From Takakia lepidozioides (Eukaryota > Streptophyta > Takakiopsida > Takakiales > Takakiaceae): 64,000 nucleotides of DNA. Position 1 is the first letter of the stretch. The number at the start of each line of letters is the position of its first letter. Positions 34,331-46,379 of the stretch are shown here, piece after piece. The DNA is taken from positions 64,046,001 through 64,110,000 of the forward strand of contig CM060733.1 of the NCBI GenBank assembly GCA_030704615.1, read 5' to 3'. The notes below the pieces were generated by a model, which did no database searches, was not told the DNA's origin, and saw nothing but the letters and a program-made list of their open reading frames with translations. Both the position numbers and the translations under genes were made by a program.

Positions 34331-34960
34331 TTCATTCATCCATGTGTCATTCGTAATACCAACATTCATCCTCCATTCATCCTTCATTCATCCAAGTTGC
34401 ATCCATATCCGAGCTTGTAATTCTTAGGGTCTGCGCAGTAATAGGTGTTATAAGTCGAATAGGCGTCCACGGTTATAGGCGACAAGATCATGTGAGCAGA
34501 ATTCTACTCACGGAATTTTCTGCTCACGGTTAAGCAAACCCCCCCCCCCTATAATATATTGCCACTGCAGGGAAAGGGGCAGTGAAACCACCCTGTTATA
34601 TGATTCTAAACTCGTCATAGTATAATCCTTAGGTGTTGTTGTTCAAATAGCGTGGGGAGATCTAGAGATTTGGCGGAACCCTATAAAGATAGTCATAACT
34701 AAAGTTCTACTAAGACATAGACAAGATCATGGCGGGAGGGCGGAGCGCCGCTCCACCCTCGTGCATGACCAAGGTAAGGTCCGTTGCAACACTACTCATA
34801 TTGCCCACACTGCACAAATCGTTGGGGGGGGGGGCTGGCAGTCTGCTGCAGCGGCCTATTGCTCGACACATTGCAGAACCTACAGGCTACCACATCTAAG
34901 GTGGACCCCGCATGCCCCTCCTGAAATTAAGACCCGGACCCTGATCTACTCTTGCCTGCG
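34331..34960. repeat. ATTCATCC simple-repeat tract and flanking DNA
   Basis: ATTCATCC-type repeats at 34,330-34,415 are inverted relative to those at 26.9 kb. A C-run lies at about 34,541. Near 34,789, GCAACACTACTCATATTGCC resembles 24,329-24,350. No gene. Confidence 0.45.
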
Positions 34961-35150
34961 GGTAGCTGGTTTACGAGGTTCTGGACCGAGTAGGCGGGTC
35001 CGGGTTCGGTTCCGGGTTCATTTCAGAAATGAAACCGGGTCAGGGTCAGGGTTTTTGGGGATAGCACGGGTCCGGGTGCGGGTGCGGGTAACCTGGATCC
35101 TAACCCGCCGGGTACCTGGGGTCAAAACCCGGACCCGCACAACACTGGTT
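34960..35150. mobile_element. hAT-like terminus with GGGTCCGGGTT subterminal repeats
   Basis: Dense GGGTCCGGGTTCGG and CGGGTGCGGGT repeats end in CGGACCCGCACAACACTGG at about 35,130-35,148. CAACACTG would be the inverted form of a hAT CAGTGTTG end. The opposite end and the 8-bp duplication were not located. The flanks do not match those of the hAT terminus at 19,998, so it is a different element. Confidence 0.4.
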
Positions 35151-37991
35151 ACAACTTCATTTGATCCCATGAACCCTATCTCCACATCATGGTTGTGGAG
35201 GCTCATCTTATTCTAGTTGAATTTGCATAGCCCTGCAAGCTTTTGACATAGAGTGTATGAGGGTCACTAGCAGGATGCCATTGGCTGACTTATATAGAGT
35301 AATAGATTAAAGGTTTTACACTTGGAAGGATTAGAGTTTGGTCTTTAGTGTGTTGTGCTCTAATTGTTATGGCCGTGCATTGCATATCATGGGAGTAGTT
35401 CATTGTTACCCACTTCTTTCTTCACAAAGAACAAACCAAAAGCTTTGATAACCAACAAATCATTGTCTACATTACTCGTATGTCAAGCAACGTGAGCTTG
35501 ATTTTGATACCACCATGCCGGCCTTTGTAAACTCCACTTGAACTATTTAATGCATTTCAAGTTATCCATGTTGTTTTCCTTTATGTTTGTTCAAGCCTAT
35601 GCATATCTTTGGCTTCTCATCCAACAAATTGCCCAATGGGTAAACCACATGAGCTGAAAGCCACAAATATGGATGTTGGATGTCACCCATTATGGCCAAC
35701 CCAGCTATAAATGGGGGTAGTTGGTTACTTAATGTGTGAGTGCCTAGACTTTCAAGTACTTGGAGAAGGTTGGGGCAAACACTGTTGCCTGGGTTATCGC
35801 CGTTAGAAGTTGTCCACCTTCCAAAGGGGAGGCAGCAGTCTTTTTGGGATGATAGTAACACTATAAATTACATGTGCTAGAACATGAGGCTTCATCATCT
35901 TTTAGAACTTGCTTTACCCTAGCTTGAGAGCAAAAATGAGCACCAAACAGGCTCTTGGCGACTATCTATATGTCATGGTATACAATCTTTCATTCCATGG
36001 TATATGTCAAAGTTTCTCAAACCCTAGCATCCATGTTTTCTACAACACAAGACACTCCCTTTGTAATATTTGCAAAATCTTGTGACAAAGATCTTTCTTC
36101 AAACTCCTTAACATACAAATGTAAAACTGAGGCTAGCATGATCATAGATGTATGATCTTCTTTTAGTAATATAATAGATGAAATGTGAAAGAAGTGAGAA
36201 TAATGAACTAGGCTCCAAGAAGGAAAGGGAACAGAAACCTGGAGACTGATTTGATTGTAAGGGTCGTTGCGTTCAGACAGATTGTTGTTTCTCTTTCAAA
36301 GCTGCAAATGCCGCAGATGCTATTGGTATTGTATATTTTTGCCCCCCAGTTCTTCCCTACTGTATGTTTGCAAGGTACTCCGGAGGTTGATGGTTACAGT
36401 TTAGCTGTAATGAGGTTGTGGTTGCAACTAGAATGGCTACTCCCTTGAGCCCGGTGGTTTCACAGAAAAATACTCGCAGATCTGGTGTTCTCTAAAGCAA
36501 AGCTCCTCCTAGTATCATTGGAACCCCCAATATGCAAGAACATGCAGGGGATCCGCAGCTAAACCCTCGGTCGTCTTTCTAATTCTACATGGCTACAGCT
36601 TATAAAAGCTCTAAGACAACCACATTGCCAATTGTTGTGCAATGCGCTATTAAAATTTGAAACAGGTCCCGGATGGACACTCACTCAGTGGGCTTTCAGC
36701 CATGACCTAGACAAGTATCCAACATCCTGAATTAGAAATTAAACCACCAGAAAATCCCTAAAGATCGTATCAGTGTATAGAGTGGGTCCGAATAAAGTAG
36801 ATTTTGCAGCAGCGAGGGTAGTCTGGAGAGACTGCATTTTTATTTTGACACTATCATGATACATTCCAGAAGATCAATCATCATCAACCATCAGAGACTT
36901 GCCTGTTGACTCCACACTAATTACAATCTGTGGAATGGCTCAACATTAACAGCAGCAGGGTCGAGCTTTGAGGCTGAGGTTCTAAAGGAGGAGAGAACAG
37001 TGTGTCACTATTCATTTGAGATCTGTACCTTGAGGGATTAGACATCCAGGTAACCACTTCCAAGTTGTAAAACTACGACTAATGTATCTAGATGTCTACA
37101 TCTTCACAATCCAACACACCAATTCACTCATCACATGACCGGCAGGCCTTGCTCCCTGCTAGGCATAAGAGCACTGACCCACAGATCTGTTGAATGTGAT
37201 CGACTTCCAACAGCACAGCAGAGTGGAGACACCCAATAAAGGTCTGGTTCAACTATTTATCTATACAAGACCTCATAACTATCTTTACTTACCTAATGTT
37301 AGAGACCTGTGGAAATATTCAGCCAAAAATAAAAAATTCCTCTCCATTCATTGCGCACATACTCTCCAAAAAATGGTTCTATATCTCATGAGTCGGAGAC
37401 ATCACTCAGTTGAAAGGTCCATTATCAATCCATCCATCAAACCCTCTATTAGAGACAATGCATGTTCAAGACCTCTCTAATGCCAGCAGGTTAGGGGAAA
37501 GGCAACATTCCACTGCAGTGAAATGCCCTCTTCCATGCCTGCTCAGCCTTTACTGCCCACCAATATAACTTGCCTCCCTGTGGCTGCCACCGAATCGAAG
37601 CATAAGCACACCAGACAGCATCACACTGCAACCCAGAATAATCCTACTCAAAAGTCCATGCACCTCACCAGTATCCTCAACTAGCCTTCACAAAAACTGA
37701 ATACAATCCCGGTTCCAAATCGAGATTTCACCCAAATTTAAAAGCTCACCGCCGTCTCACTTATTAGCCCACACTCACGCTTCTTGTATCCACAAATAAC
37801 ATGGTAAGAACTGCCACGCCCAACCTAAGGTTCGGAGCTGAGGAAGACCAAGTTCCAATGTCTCTACGAATATGGGCAAAGTGCATATGCTACTTGCCCA
37901 CATGAATTCACTGATACAACATTTTTCCCTACAACCGAGTGGGCATCCAGAGGCTGGGCCCCATGTACATAGATATATGCATAATGGAAGA
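35151..37991. other. Intergenic DNA 3' of Di19; no gene recognised
   Basis: About 2.8 kb of AT-rich DNA with only short, unrelated frames on both strands and no recognisable transposon domain. It precedes the Di19 stop codon and must contain its 3' UTR and polyadenylation signal. Confidence 0.5.
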
Positions 37992-40900
37992 TTAACTGTC
38001 ACCCAATAAAGTAGAGAGCACGAGTTGTTGCACAAACTTGGCGCGTAATGCTGCCTGCTTCAGTCTCTGTTCCCGCTCTTCTGCTGTTAGCGAGGAATCA
38101 ACACTATCCCCACCAAGCAAACCACAGGAAAGTGAATACGGCTGACAATGTATTGTCAATAACAAGGCTCTACGCTCTCCATCAAACATGGGTCGAAGCC
38201 ATGGGTGCATCAACACTTACAGTCTAAACTGCAGGCTGACAGTCAGGCAACTACTCCCTGTGCTGGGAATATACTCACTTGGGTCTATGCAACAGATGTG
38301 AGTGATCCTAAATTTTAATTATGGAAACCCGACAGTAGCCTCAGAAAATCACATGAGGCAGTCTCGTACTACAACCCCTCCAAGCTCCATAACCATTCAA
38401 AATGCCAGCCTTATTTAGGATTCAGCTGAAAGTAACTGCTAAAACAGAATCTTAACTATCTCCCAAACATCTGCCCACAATTGTGTTCTATTTCCAAAAA
38501 AATTCCCTACCAGAAACCCCTCATGGATCTAACGTCTTACAAGCCTTTACGCACATTTGACAACATCATCCTGTTTGGGCACAGCTTAGGTCATGGGATT
38601 GCCATGGTCATGCATGGAGGCAGACTGCTGTACACAAGATATAGGGGGTTATAAGGTCTGATGCTCAAGAAGCAGAAGTCACTTGGCAGGCCAACAAGAG
38701 TATCTCAAAATTTTCTTCTCCAGGAAAGGAATCCCTTCTATGCATGTACCCTAGCTGTGCCTCACCTCGTAGTTTTAAGCTAACCTGCATGAAGGACAGG
38801 ACTGCTTCTTCTAATAACAATCATAGGTTGAGCAATTCAGAGTTGAACACAGCATGCAAACTACAAATAATTGAAGCTGCCGAAGAGGGTGGATCTCAAA
38901 TACAGAAGACTGAATCTTAACTGCTGAAGGTATGGAAATGGATCCGAGACAGAAAAAGACAAATGATAAAGCCAGCCATGATTCAATTCGCCCCAGGAGA
39001 CACAGCAACTGAGAAAGACTTTTATTACATCTGTGGGAGGCCCAAAGGGCCCAAGGGACACGAGCAGACCAACAAAAGTAGCACCACAGGAAACAAACAG
39101 AGAGAGAGTGAGAGAGAATCCACAACTAACCTCAGCTTTTGCTGATGAATTGAAGAGGAGGGCTTGGATGGGATATCGTCAGAATTGGTACTCGGCTTGG
39201 GTGGATCTTCTGCCTCTGGAATGGGAAGGCTGTACACCAGAGTGGAGAGAAGGGGGTCAGAAGCAGTGGTCGTGAGGGCGCCAACACGTGACATACCACC
39301 CCCTAAGAGGGCCTGCAGGTGCGCTTCCCGAAGCTCTTTTCCCAGAAGTGACAGAGTGGCACTTGATGGTGCTCCCGCCCTACGAAATCTTCTTCGACGC
39401 TGTATGTAACCGTCAGTCAAGGCTGTACCACCAAAACCAATAAAGCCACCGCAACAAACTTTGGCATGACAGCAATTGCTACTTTATCTGATACTATCCC
39501 CATCCCCAAAAAACTGGCTAAGTGTCCAGGAAGACATCAACTGCCAAGAGTTGGTCTTATAGTTATGAGTAGCCCATGTAACCATGCGGAACCAACTCCC
39601 ATGATCAAAAAGTTGTAGGGTGGTTGGACAGGTCAGAAAAAGTAATAGGCTGGAGACAAATTGACAAGGCTATTAAGGGCAATAGAAAAGGCAGCAGTGC
39701 CTGTAAAGATCAAGGCTTTGACCCAGATACCGTCTTCCCCTAGCAGGACTGATATCTTTGCCAAAATGTCAAGGGAAGGCTGGAATTTTGCCTGATTACC
39801 AGATCGACACAACAAACCCCCCTCCCTGCTGAAACAACACTGGTAAGGAGGTGTGACAGAACATGAACAGCAGCACAACACAGGATGCTTCTTGTTGTGT
39901 CAGGTATGCACCTTGACATCCCAGTTTCCATGGCCCCACAACATCCTTTCGTACTACACTACAGTTTAATGACAATATGGAGGATATCTTGAACAGATGA
40001 CCATGCTGCAGCGTGATGTGGCCCACCATGTCTTTACCAATCTTTGCTGCACAAACTGGGCATATCTGTTTTCCCCACCCAATGCATGGAAAAATCTGAA
40101 CTGTTAAAAGGTCCACACTGGGTGGTGCTCAAAGACAATTACAACCCAGAAAAAGGAAAAGGCCTCTAGATTGGAAGTCTTCAGCAACCCTGATTGCGAT
40201 CAAACCGAAGACATTTTCTGACAAAGTATCACTGTCAGTGACATGAATTGCATCAACCTCAATAAGGACATGACCATGGTAACCAGGCTCGAGGGGGGTA
40301 AAACCCTGCATCCTTTGGCCAGCTTCAACTTGAGGCACAGAAGTGGCTATTGGTTTTGATGAGCACAGCAGCAGAGTCACCTTGATCCCTTGTCAGCCAA
40401 ACTACCATCCTAATATTATAATGTTCAACCAAGGTCAAAATCTTGAAGTGGGAGAATGTCATTGAACTATATCTACCATTGTACCTCCAACCATATACCT
40501 CTTTAATTCACAATTTCAGTAGCCAGTCCTGATGCGTGGAAACTAGCAATGCCCAACAAACCAGTGCATGTGTGAGAGTCTTGTGTACATGTTGATGAAA
40601 GCTTTATGTGAGTGTGCAGGTACTCTCCTATGTACAAAGCTTCAAATGCTTTTCAAGCACACAAAACACTACAAGAAGGCTTATATTGTTCAACATAATT
40701 TGCGACAAAAAGGAAGAATTAGTTCCCTTTCAAGCACACAACTCCTGATAGAACATCTAATGGAGACCACCCCCCCTCTCGTACTCGAATCGAACAGTCC
40801 CCTACAATGAATAGCTCTCACACAATGGCATTTACGGCCGTATTACATCGGAAAGATGTTCTTCTGACTGCTAATAATTTGGGTTCATGGAGATATGGTC

Positions 40901-42396
40901 CAGTGAGCATTAATTAATGCATAGCAAGAAAGAGGGAAGGACACACTTGAAGCAGGCGTTGATTCAACTAGTACGGTACCCAGAACACTGCAAATGTCTG
41001 AAACCTCCAAACCATTACTCAGGCTTCCAGTAGTCACCTCAGGACTCTGCAACACTGCCAGTACAACGGGCTCCAGCCAGTGGCTGCAAACCATACCTTT
41101 TAAAGAGTAGAATTTTCAAGCCAGTCATACACTATGAGAGTTGATGGCAACAAGTGGTACAACCGGAAAACTTACAGCAGCCTTGGATTCAAAGCAATGT
41201 TCATCTTCAAGATGCGAGCAGAGGGAGGTAATGTCAAAGTCTTCATAGCAGTAAGGGCATGAGAAGTCCGGCCGAACATCCTCATCACCATCCACATCAT
41301 CTAGGTTTATATGCCGATCTGTACCCAACACCCGCAAAAGGTGCACAGCCCACTTAGCAGAATCACTGGCCTACTACAACTTTTGACTAAAGGAGTGTTG
41401 CCAAGATGTATCCTATACTAATAACATGTCCACAAGCTCCACACTGGACTTATGGAAAGAACTTGAGGGCAGTAAATCTGCTGAGAAATCTACCATTTCC
41501 ATCCTCAGCATATGTAGGCATCACTGGTACAGAATCATACACGCTTCACCAGTAGGGTTAATTACTGGTGGATGCATCATTAGGTCTCATAGGGAACTCT
41601 TGAACCCTATTGGCGATCTTGATTCCCCATCATCATGCAGCATTGGGGTAAATAAAGACCAATTCCTGAGGCATGTGTGACTTCCTGCAGAACTTCTACA
41701 TCCAACTCTAGCAAACAGTGCGACCAGACACAATCCCACATGCTAAAAGTTCTTGCATATTTCCTGCCACCCTAACCAAAAAATTGCCAAAGGACCCAGT
41801 AAGAGCCAACACAAGGCAAGGTGCGATCAACATAGTAAGGAGATTCATGAATGGCAATCACTGCCATCCACACTTCTCCCACACATTGGTGGATATTTGT
41901 GTCTATATAAGATGTTTGAACCTAACTTTAAGACAGTGTGTGCTGTTCATGTCCACACCATCTGTTCCAATGCGGAGGTTGAAGGTCGTGTGATCCTTAG
42001 CATAATACTGGAAGAAGGATACCGTCGACACAAGTATGGAATCCGTGAAGGGAGATATCTCCAAAGCTAATTAACGACCAATTCACATTCCAAACACAGC
42101 CCCTGTCAGAAAACCTCTCGTCATTGTCAATTCGATCATGAGCATTTCATGAAATTCCCAATGGTTTGTAATCGAAATGCACATGGCTACCCGATGTGCA
42201 AAACATTGTGTGCAGAGTCTCCGCCATAGTTCGCACGAAACAAGACAAGTAACCAGAAGAGAAATGACAAACACTTTCAACCTGCTGGCTTACGGCGACA
42301 AGGAGATCACGCACCCAAGTGAGCGGATTGTGAAGGCTGAAGAGAGTGGTGGCGTTTAGACGTTGACATGCGCGCCGCCCAAAGCTCCCCGTCCAT
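37992..42396 (-). CDS. Di19 (drought-induced 19) zinc-finger protein, five exons, intact
   Basis: Exons on the minus strand are 42,396-42,315, 41,318-41,176, 40,065-39,988, 39,405-39,131 and 38,103-37,992 (82+143+78+275+112 = 690 nt, 229 aa plus TAA). The N-terminus is MDGELWAARMSTSKRHHSLQ. Two Di19-type C2H2 fingers follow: CPYCYEDFDITSLCSHLEDE-H, then CPVCAAKIGKDMVGHITLQH. A basic RRRRFRRAG patch comes next, a likely nuclear signal. The Di19 C-terminal domain has SATLSLLGKELREAHLQALL and DPLLSTLVYS, and ends SLTAEEREQRLKQAALRAKF then VQQLVLSTLLGDS. Length and domain order match the plant family (about 200-230 aa). The family consists of nuclear zinc-finger proteins linked to dehydration, ABA and salt responses. 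Introns 1, 2 and 4 are GT-AG; intron 3 looks AT-AC. All phases agree. This is the only intact host gene I can support here. Confidence 0.93.
39406..39987 (-). other. Putative U12-type AT-AC intron in Di19
   Basis: After ...HGHLFK (AAG) the intron begins ATATCCTCC, matching the minor-spliceosome 5' site ATATCCTT at the first seven positions. It ends CCTTGACTGACGGTTAC, with a CCTTGAC branch-site match (consensus CCTTRAC) 11 nt before the terminal AC. Splicing in phase 0 gives HLFK-IQRRRRFRRAG, exactly the family continuation. No GT-AG pair nearby gives this protein. Confidence 0.85.
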
Positions 42397-42866
42397 AGCG
42401 TCGCCTGCCTCCTTGGCTTTCCCTTTCCCCTTAAGCTGCCTAACCTTGCCAGCAACTAACCGTCCCTTTCCGTCCCTCCCTCCCTTACCTATCCCACCCT
42501 TCCCCTCGCTGGCCTTGCCTTCCCTCGTCACTTTCCTGGCCCTGCTCACGTCCTTCTCAATGGTTCCCCCACCGCCTACCCTGTCACATGCCTCCCGGGT
42601 TTCTATCCTGCTCGAGCCCCAGGGGCCTCCACCTTCTCTCCAATTACCCCCAATTACCCTCTCGATGCTTAACGCATGGACAAATGCAACATATTCTCGT
42701 CGCATACACAAACTTCAGCACTGTAATACAAAACCTCCACGCCACCCTGACACCCGAGGCTCACTGCGAAGCTTTTACCAACACCTCGCAACCAGCTTAC
42801 CGACACTAGATATCAGCGAGTGCTAATCCCCCCGCAGGCCTGCACGCTAACAGGGCTCGAAAAGCT
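42397..42866. promoter_or_regulatory. Di19 5' flank, probable promoter and 5' UTR
   Basis: The DNA upstream of the Di19 start codon is strongly pyrimidine-biased on the plus strand (CCCTTTCC-type runs at 42,417-42,545), so the transcript leader would be purine-rich. No TATA box at a convincing distance was identified. Open frames here show only composition. Confidence 0.35.
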
Positions 42867-45440
42867 ATGGAGGTGTTAATAAGGCGTGGTGGGGTGAAGG
42901 AGGGGAGGCAAGGGACGGGGTGGAGCCCTGATCATGACCCAACTGTTTTTACCGCGCTTCCCTGTTCTTTTCCCTCTAGTAACTCTTTGCCCTCGTACAT
43001 TATACTTTACCGCTCATTCATTTCATTTCCCATGCCCGCTCCGAACAATTTTCTGCTGCCCCCAACACCTGCCCCTCCGGAAAGGTTTTCTGTGGGGATG
43101 CGTTTCTGCTGTCATCAACGGGGCTCCCCAATGCAGCAATGCAAATCATCACCGCATTACTCTGACCATGTCTCCATTCTTGACCTAATAATCTCGTGTG
43201 CGCCACGTGCTCTGCGGGTGTGTGTGCACCAAGACTGCCTGCGAGGGGAGGGCCCCACTCTTGAACGAGTGACTGAGTAAGTGAACCAGGGTCAACCTGC
43301 CATGCAATTATCAACAAACTGAAATCAGTGTTGGAAGAGAGATTTGATTGATGAGTGTTATTTAGGCTATTGCTCAATCACACCTGTCCGTGAGGCTCAT
43401 CTTCCACATTGCTGTACGTTGCTTGCAAGTTGTGTGCATCTCAAGACATGGTTGATCCTTGCAAACATGCTTGAAGGTAGGTAGGTAATGCTGTTTTGTG
43501 TTGGTGCGCTATTTCTCTCTCATGCTGCCATGTAAACTGCCGAGTAACTTCAAACATAAGTATTTCTTTTCTTCCAGGGTCCCAGCCTGAATTCATCCTA
43601 GCTGTCATGGAAAAGCAGCTCACCAACTCATCCTTTTTTATCACCAAATTTCCAGAATTCTACTTAGGGTTGATTGTACAAAAAGCCTGCTTCAAACATG
43701 ATCATGCCTTGGTAGGAGTGTGTCCGAGCATCAGCTTTTATCTTCCACTTGTTCCTCCTTACGTCACTGATCCCACTTGCATCAGCAATGTAATGTCACC
43801 TTTCTCCTTCCTCATTATGGCCTGTAACTTAGTAAGTTTGTCCCCCATGGTGCTGCCTCCCTCGCAACAGGTACTTCCTACGTCAGAGTGGAACATCCGC
43901 ACCTGGACCGGGGCAGTCTCCGAATCTTCGAGTTTCGCACGACGCTTCTTCCAAACCGAAAAGAGTGGAAGCGCCCTCGCAGAAGGTTCGTCGGAACCCC
44001 CCCTTCTTGAAGTCATTGGGATGTAGGTACTTTCTGACTCTTCCGTCACTTATGATATGTGATCAGATCACGGAGAGGAGGTTCAGAGCCGCAGTGAAGA
44101 AATAAAATGCAAAGACAGGAGGGAAAAAGACACGAGAAAGAAAGCAAAAATAAAAACATGGTACGATTGGGGAAAGCGTGAGCCCAAGGCCGCAAACCTG
44201 GACTAGGCTAACACGAGATGTATGCCATCAGCAATGAAGCGCTGTGAGCAGCGGATCCAGCCATGGCCGGGAGAAGCTGAGAAATTTGGCAGGACGGTGG
44301 AGAGCTCGGGCAGCAACCAAGACGACGATGGAGCAGCGAGACCACGCGAATATGTCCAACCACCCCAGGTCAAGGGTTCAAATCCGCTACATTTGTGGGG
44401 TGGGCCATTCTGAACGGTTGAGTCCATTCATAAAACACTGGCTTTTGATTTGTTGTTGGCTAGCGACGGCCACTCGCCAAGCATTTCTCAAGTTTTTACT
44501 GGCTCTGGTTGACTGGGCATCGGTGCCAAAACCAGTTTGATCATGTTCTACCTCCCCCAACTAACACCTCTAATCTACCCGACAATAGGTACTTAGTACT
44601 TACCAAGAAAAAGATGAAGAAGTGACAATGGAAGAGGATGACATTCTGTAAGTACATAAGTTTGTGAGTTTGTAAATTGACTATGGATGAAACTAGATGT
44701 CGGTAGACTACCCGCTTGTTTAGGTAAGTTAGGGCCAGGCCGCACCTGCCGGGCTAAGGAGCCCAAGAGGTTAGTAACAAGGCATTTTGGATGAGCGGGT
44801 TTACAGGAAAACGGCGTTGACCCCCAACCTCCTTTAACCTTACGCCGCACCTGCCGGCTATAGAACCGGTGCGAAAAAGATTTCAGCACTCATGCGTTCA
44901 TCCTTCACGCACACTTTTTCTTGGGAACGCATAATAGAACCATTCATGTACATGAGGGGAACATACAGAATGCACTGCAGTGTTGCTGCCAATTTTGCGA
45001 AATCTCCCGCAGGTTTAGCTCGAATTCGCATGGGCTCAGAATTCATCAACGCTTCATCGTGGATCAACCATTCGTGAGCAAACATGGAGCACAGACTTCG
45101 CGAACTCGATTTTGGGTGAGATTTTGCATTTTTTCACAAGCGCCTTTTAGCTGGGTAGTTATTGTAGTAAGACTGTTTCGATCGCCTCTGTTTCTGTGAT
45201 TTCATGTAAGGTTCCGAAATTTAGATGAAATAACCCATTCAGGCAGAGAAAACACGAATATTCTGCATTAAATGGAGAAATCGGCACATTTAAACCCTTA
45301 TGTGTTCCAAAAAGCCGTTATCCAATGACGTAAGGGGATGTTTTCTCAAGTTAGGGGAAAATTAATTGCATTTCAGCTGTTGTTTTCATTTGAAACCGAC
45401 CGTATCCATTAAGTGGTCATTTTTCGTACAGGAGGTTGCC
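42867..45440. other. Unassigned region; one 176-codon plus-strand frame
   Basis: The plus-strand frame 43,496-44,026 ends ...EWNIRTWTGAVSESSSFARR and SGSALAEGSSEPPLLEVIGM. A candidate splice acceptor (TTTTCTTCCAG at about 43,578) lies within it, so only the later part may be exonic. No family recognised. Position 44,371 has GGTTCAAATCC, a perfect polymerase III B box, but with no A box at the proper distance. The rest of 44,030-45,440 shows no gene. Confidence 0.3.
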
Positions 45441-45447
45441 GCAAATA

Positions 45448-46020
45448 AAGTATAATTTCGGCGCCGAAATTATACTTAACAGTCCAGACATGGCAAGTCC
45501 AACAGGCATGGACAGCAACCGTGAAGGGCACTAATGGCAGGAAAACGTGGCATGGTGCCGGTTTACTTTTCGGGCAGGATGTATTTCAGCGCCGAAATAT
45601 GGATGAAATGTGCCCAAGTGTAGCGTTCTGCACTGTTCCGAAATTAATTCCGGTTCCGATATCCGACTGACAGGTGTGCTCATGATGGATGAGGACTGGG
45701 GAAGCGATGAATTTCGGCGCCGAAATATGGATGAAATGTGCCCAAGTGCAGCGATCTGCACTGTTGCGGAATTAATTCCGGATCCGATATCCGACTGACA
45801 GGTGTGCTCATGACGGATGCGGCTAGGGAAGCGATGAATTTCGGCGCCGAAATTCATCCGTCCGTGGATGAAACGTGCCGACCTGACTGTTGAATGTCGG
45901 TTGTTGGTTTGATTTCATGGTAGTTGGGTTTCATGATGTGCGGATAGTGCATTGAATGCCGGCTACTGCGGGAACAGCATCCGGTGAACGGAACGGTATT
46001 TCGGCGCCGCAATTCGGATA
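45448..46020. repeat. Cluster of GGCGCC-centred palindromes in a ~125-bp tandem unit
   Basis: At 45,448-45,477 lies a perfect 30-bp palindrome with core ATTTCGGCGCCGAAAT. The core or one-base variants recur near 45,587, 45,713, 45,838 and 46,000. The 45,587-45,840 stretch is a tandem repeat of about 125 bp containing ATGGATGAAATGTGCCCAAG and ATCCGACTGACAGGTGTGCT. Confidence 0.9.
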
Positions 46021-46379
46021 AAGCGTCTTCTACTGGTGGCTTGAACAGGCACGCGTCACATTCCAGGCAACTTCATCCGTCCGAACGTGTCAGGGGTCGC
46101 AATCTCTTCATCATCCATACGGCGGAAAGTGTGTTAGCCTAGAGTTTGTGGAAGGTCAGGTGACTCCGGCGCAGAGAAGGAGGACGCGGGATTTTGGGAA
46201 GCCACCGACGACACGACTGAAGCTCCGTCTCATGCAGGAAATACAGACCTTGTTATCCGGAGACTCGGATCGCACACTAGTGAGAGATTTGTGCTTCACA
46301 GATGTGAAGCCCTCCATACAAACTATTCCTTTTACGCCCTTTTTTTTGCGTGCAGTGTGCCATGTTTTCCTGTTTATTT

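Noticed and set aside
34960-35150. Pairing of the CAACACTG end at 35.15 kb with the CAGTGTTG end at 19,998 as one hAT element
   Set aside because: The subterminal repeats differ (GGGTCCGGGTT against CGGTTCC) and the expected 8-bp duplication GTTGTGAC is not found after the right end.
38104-38112. Alternative Di19 exon 5 acceptor at ACATTGTCAG (about 38,152)
   Set aside because: It puts the terminal exon out of phase with exon 4 and reads into a stop. The GGGGATAG acceptor restores the frame and gives a 690-nt CDS.
40668-40685. CACTACAAGAAGGCTT in Di19 intron 2 as a CACTA terminus
   Set aside because: No inverted partner or subterminal repeats were found in the intron; a short chance match is likely.
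44365-44385. tRNA gene or SINE at a GGTTCAAATCC B box
   Set aside because: No A box, acceptor stem or tail at proper distances.
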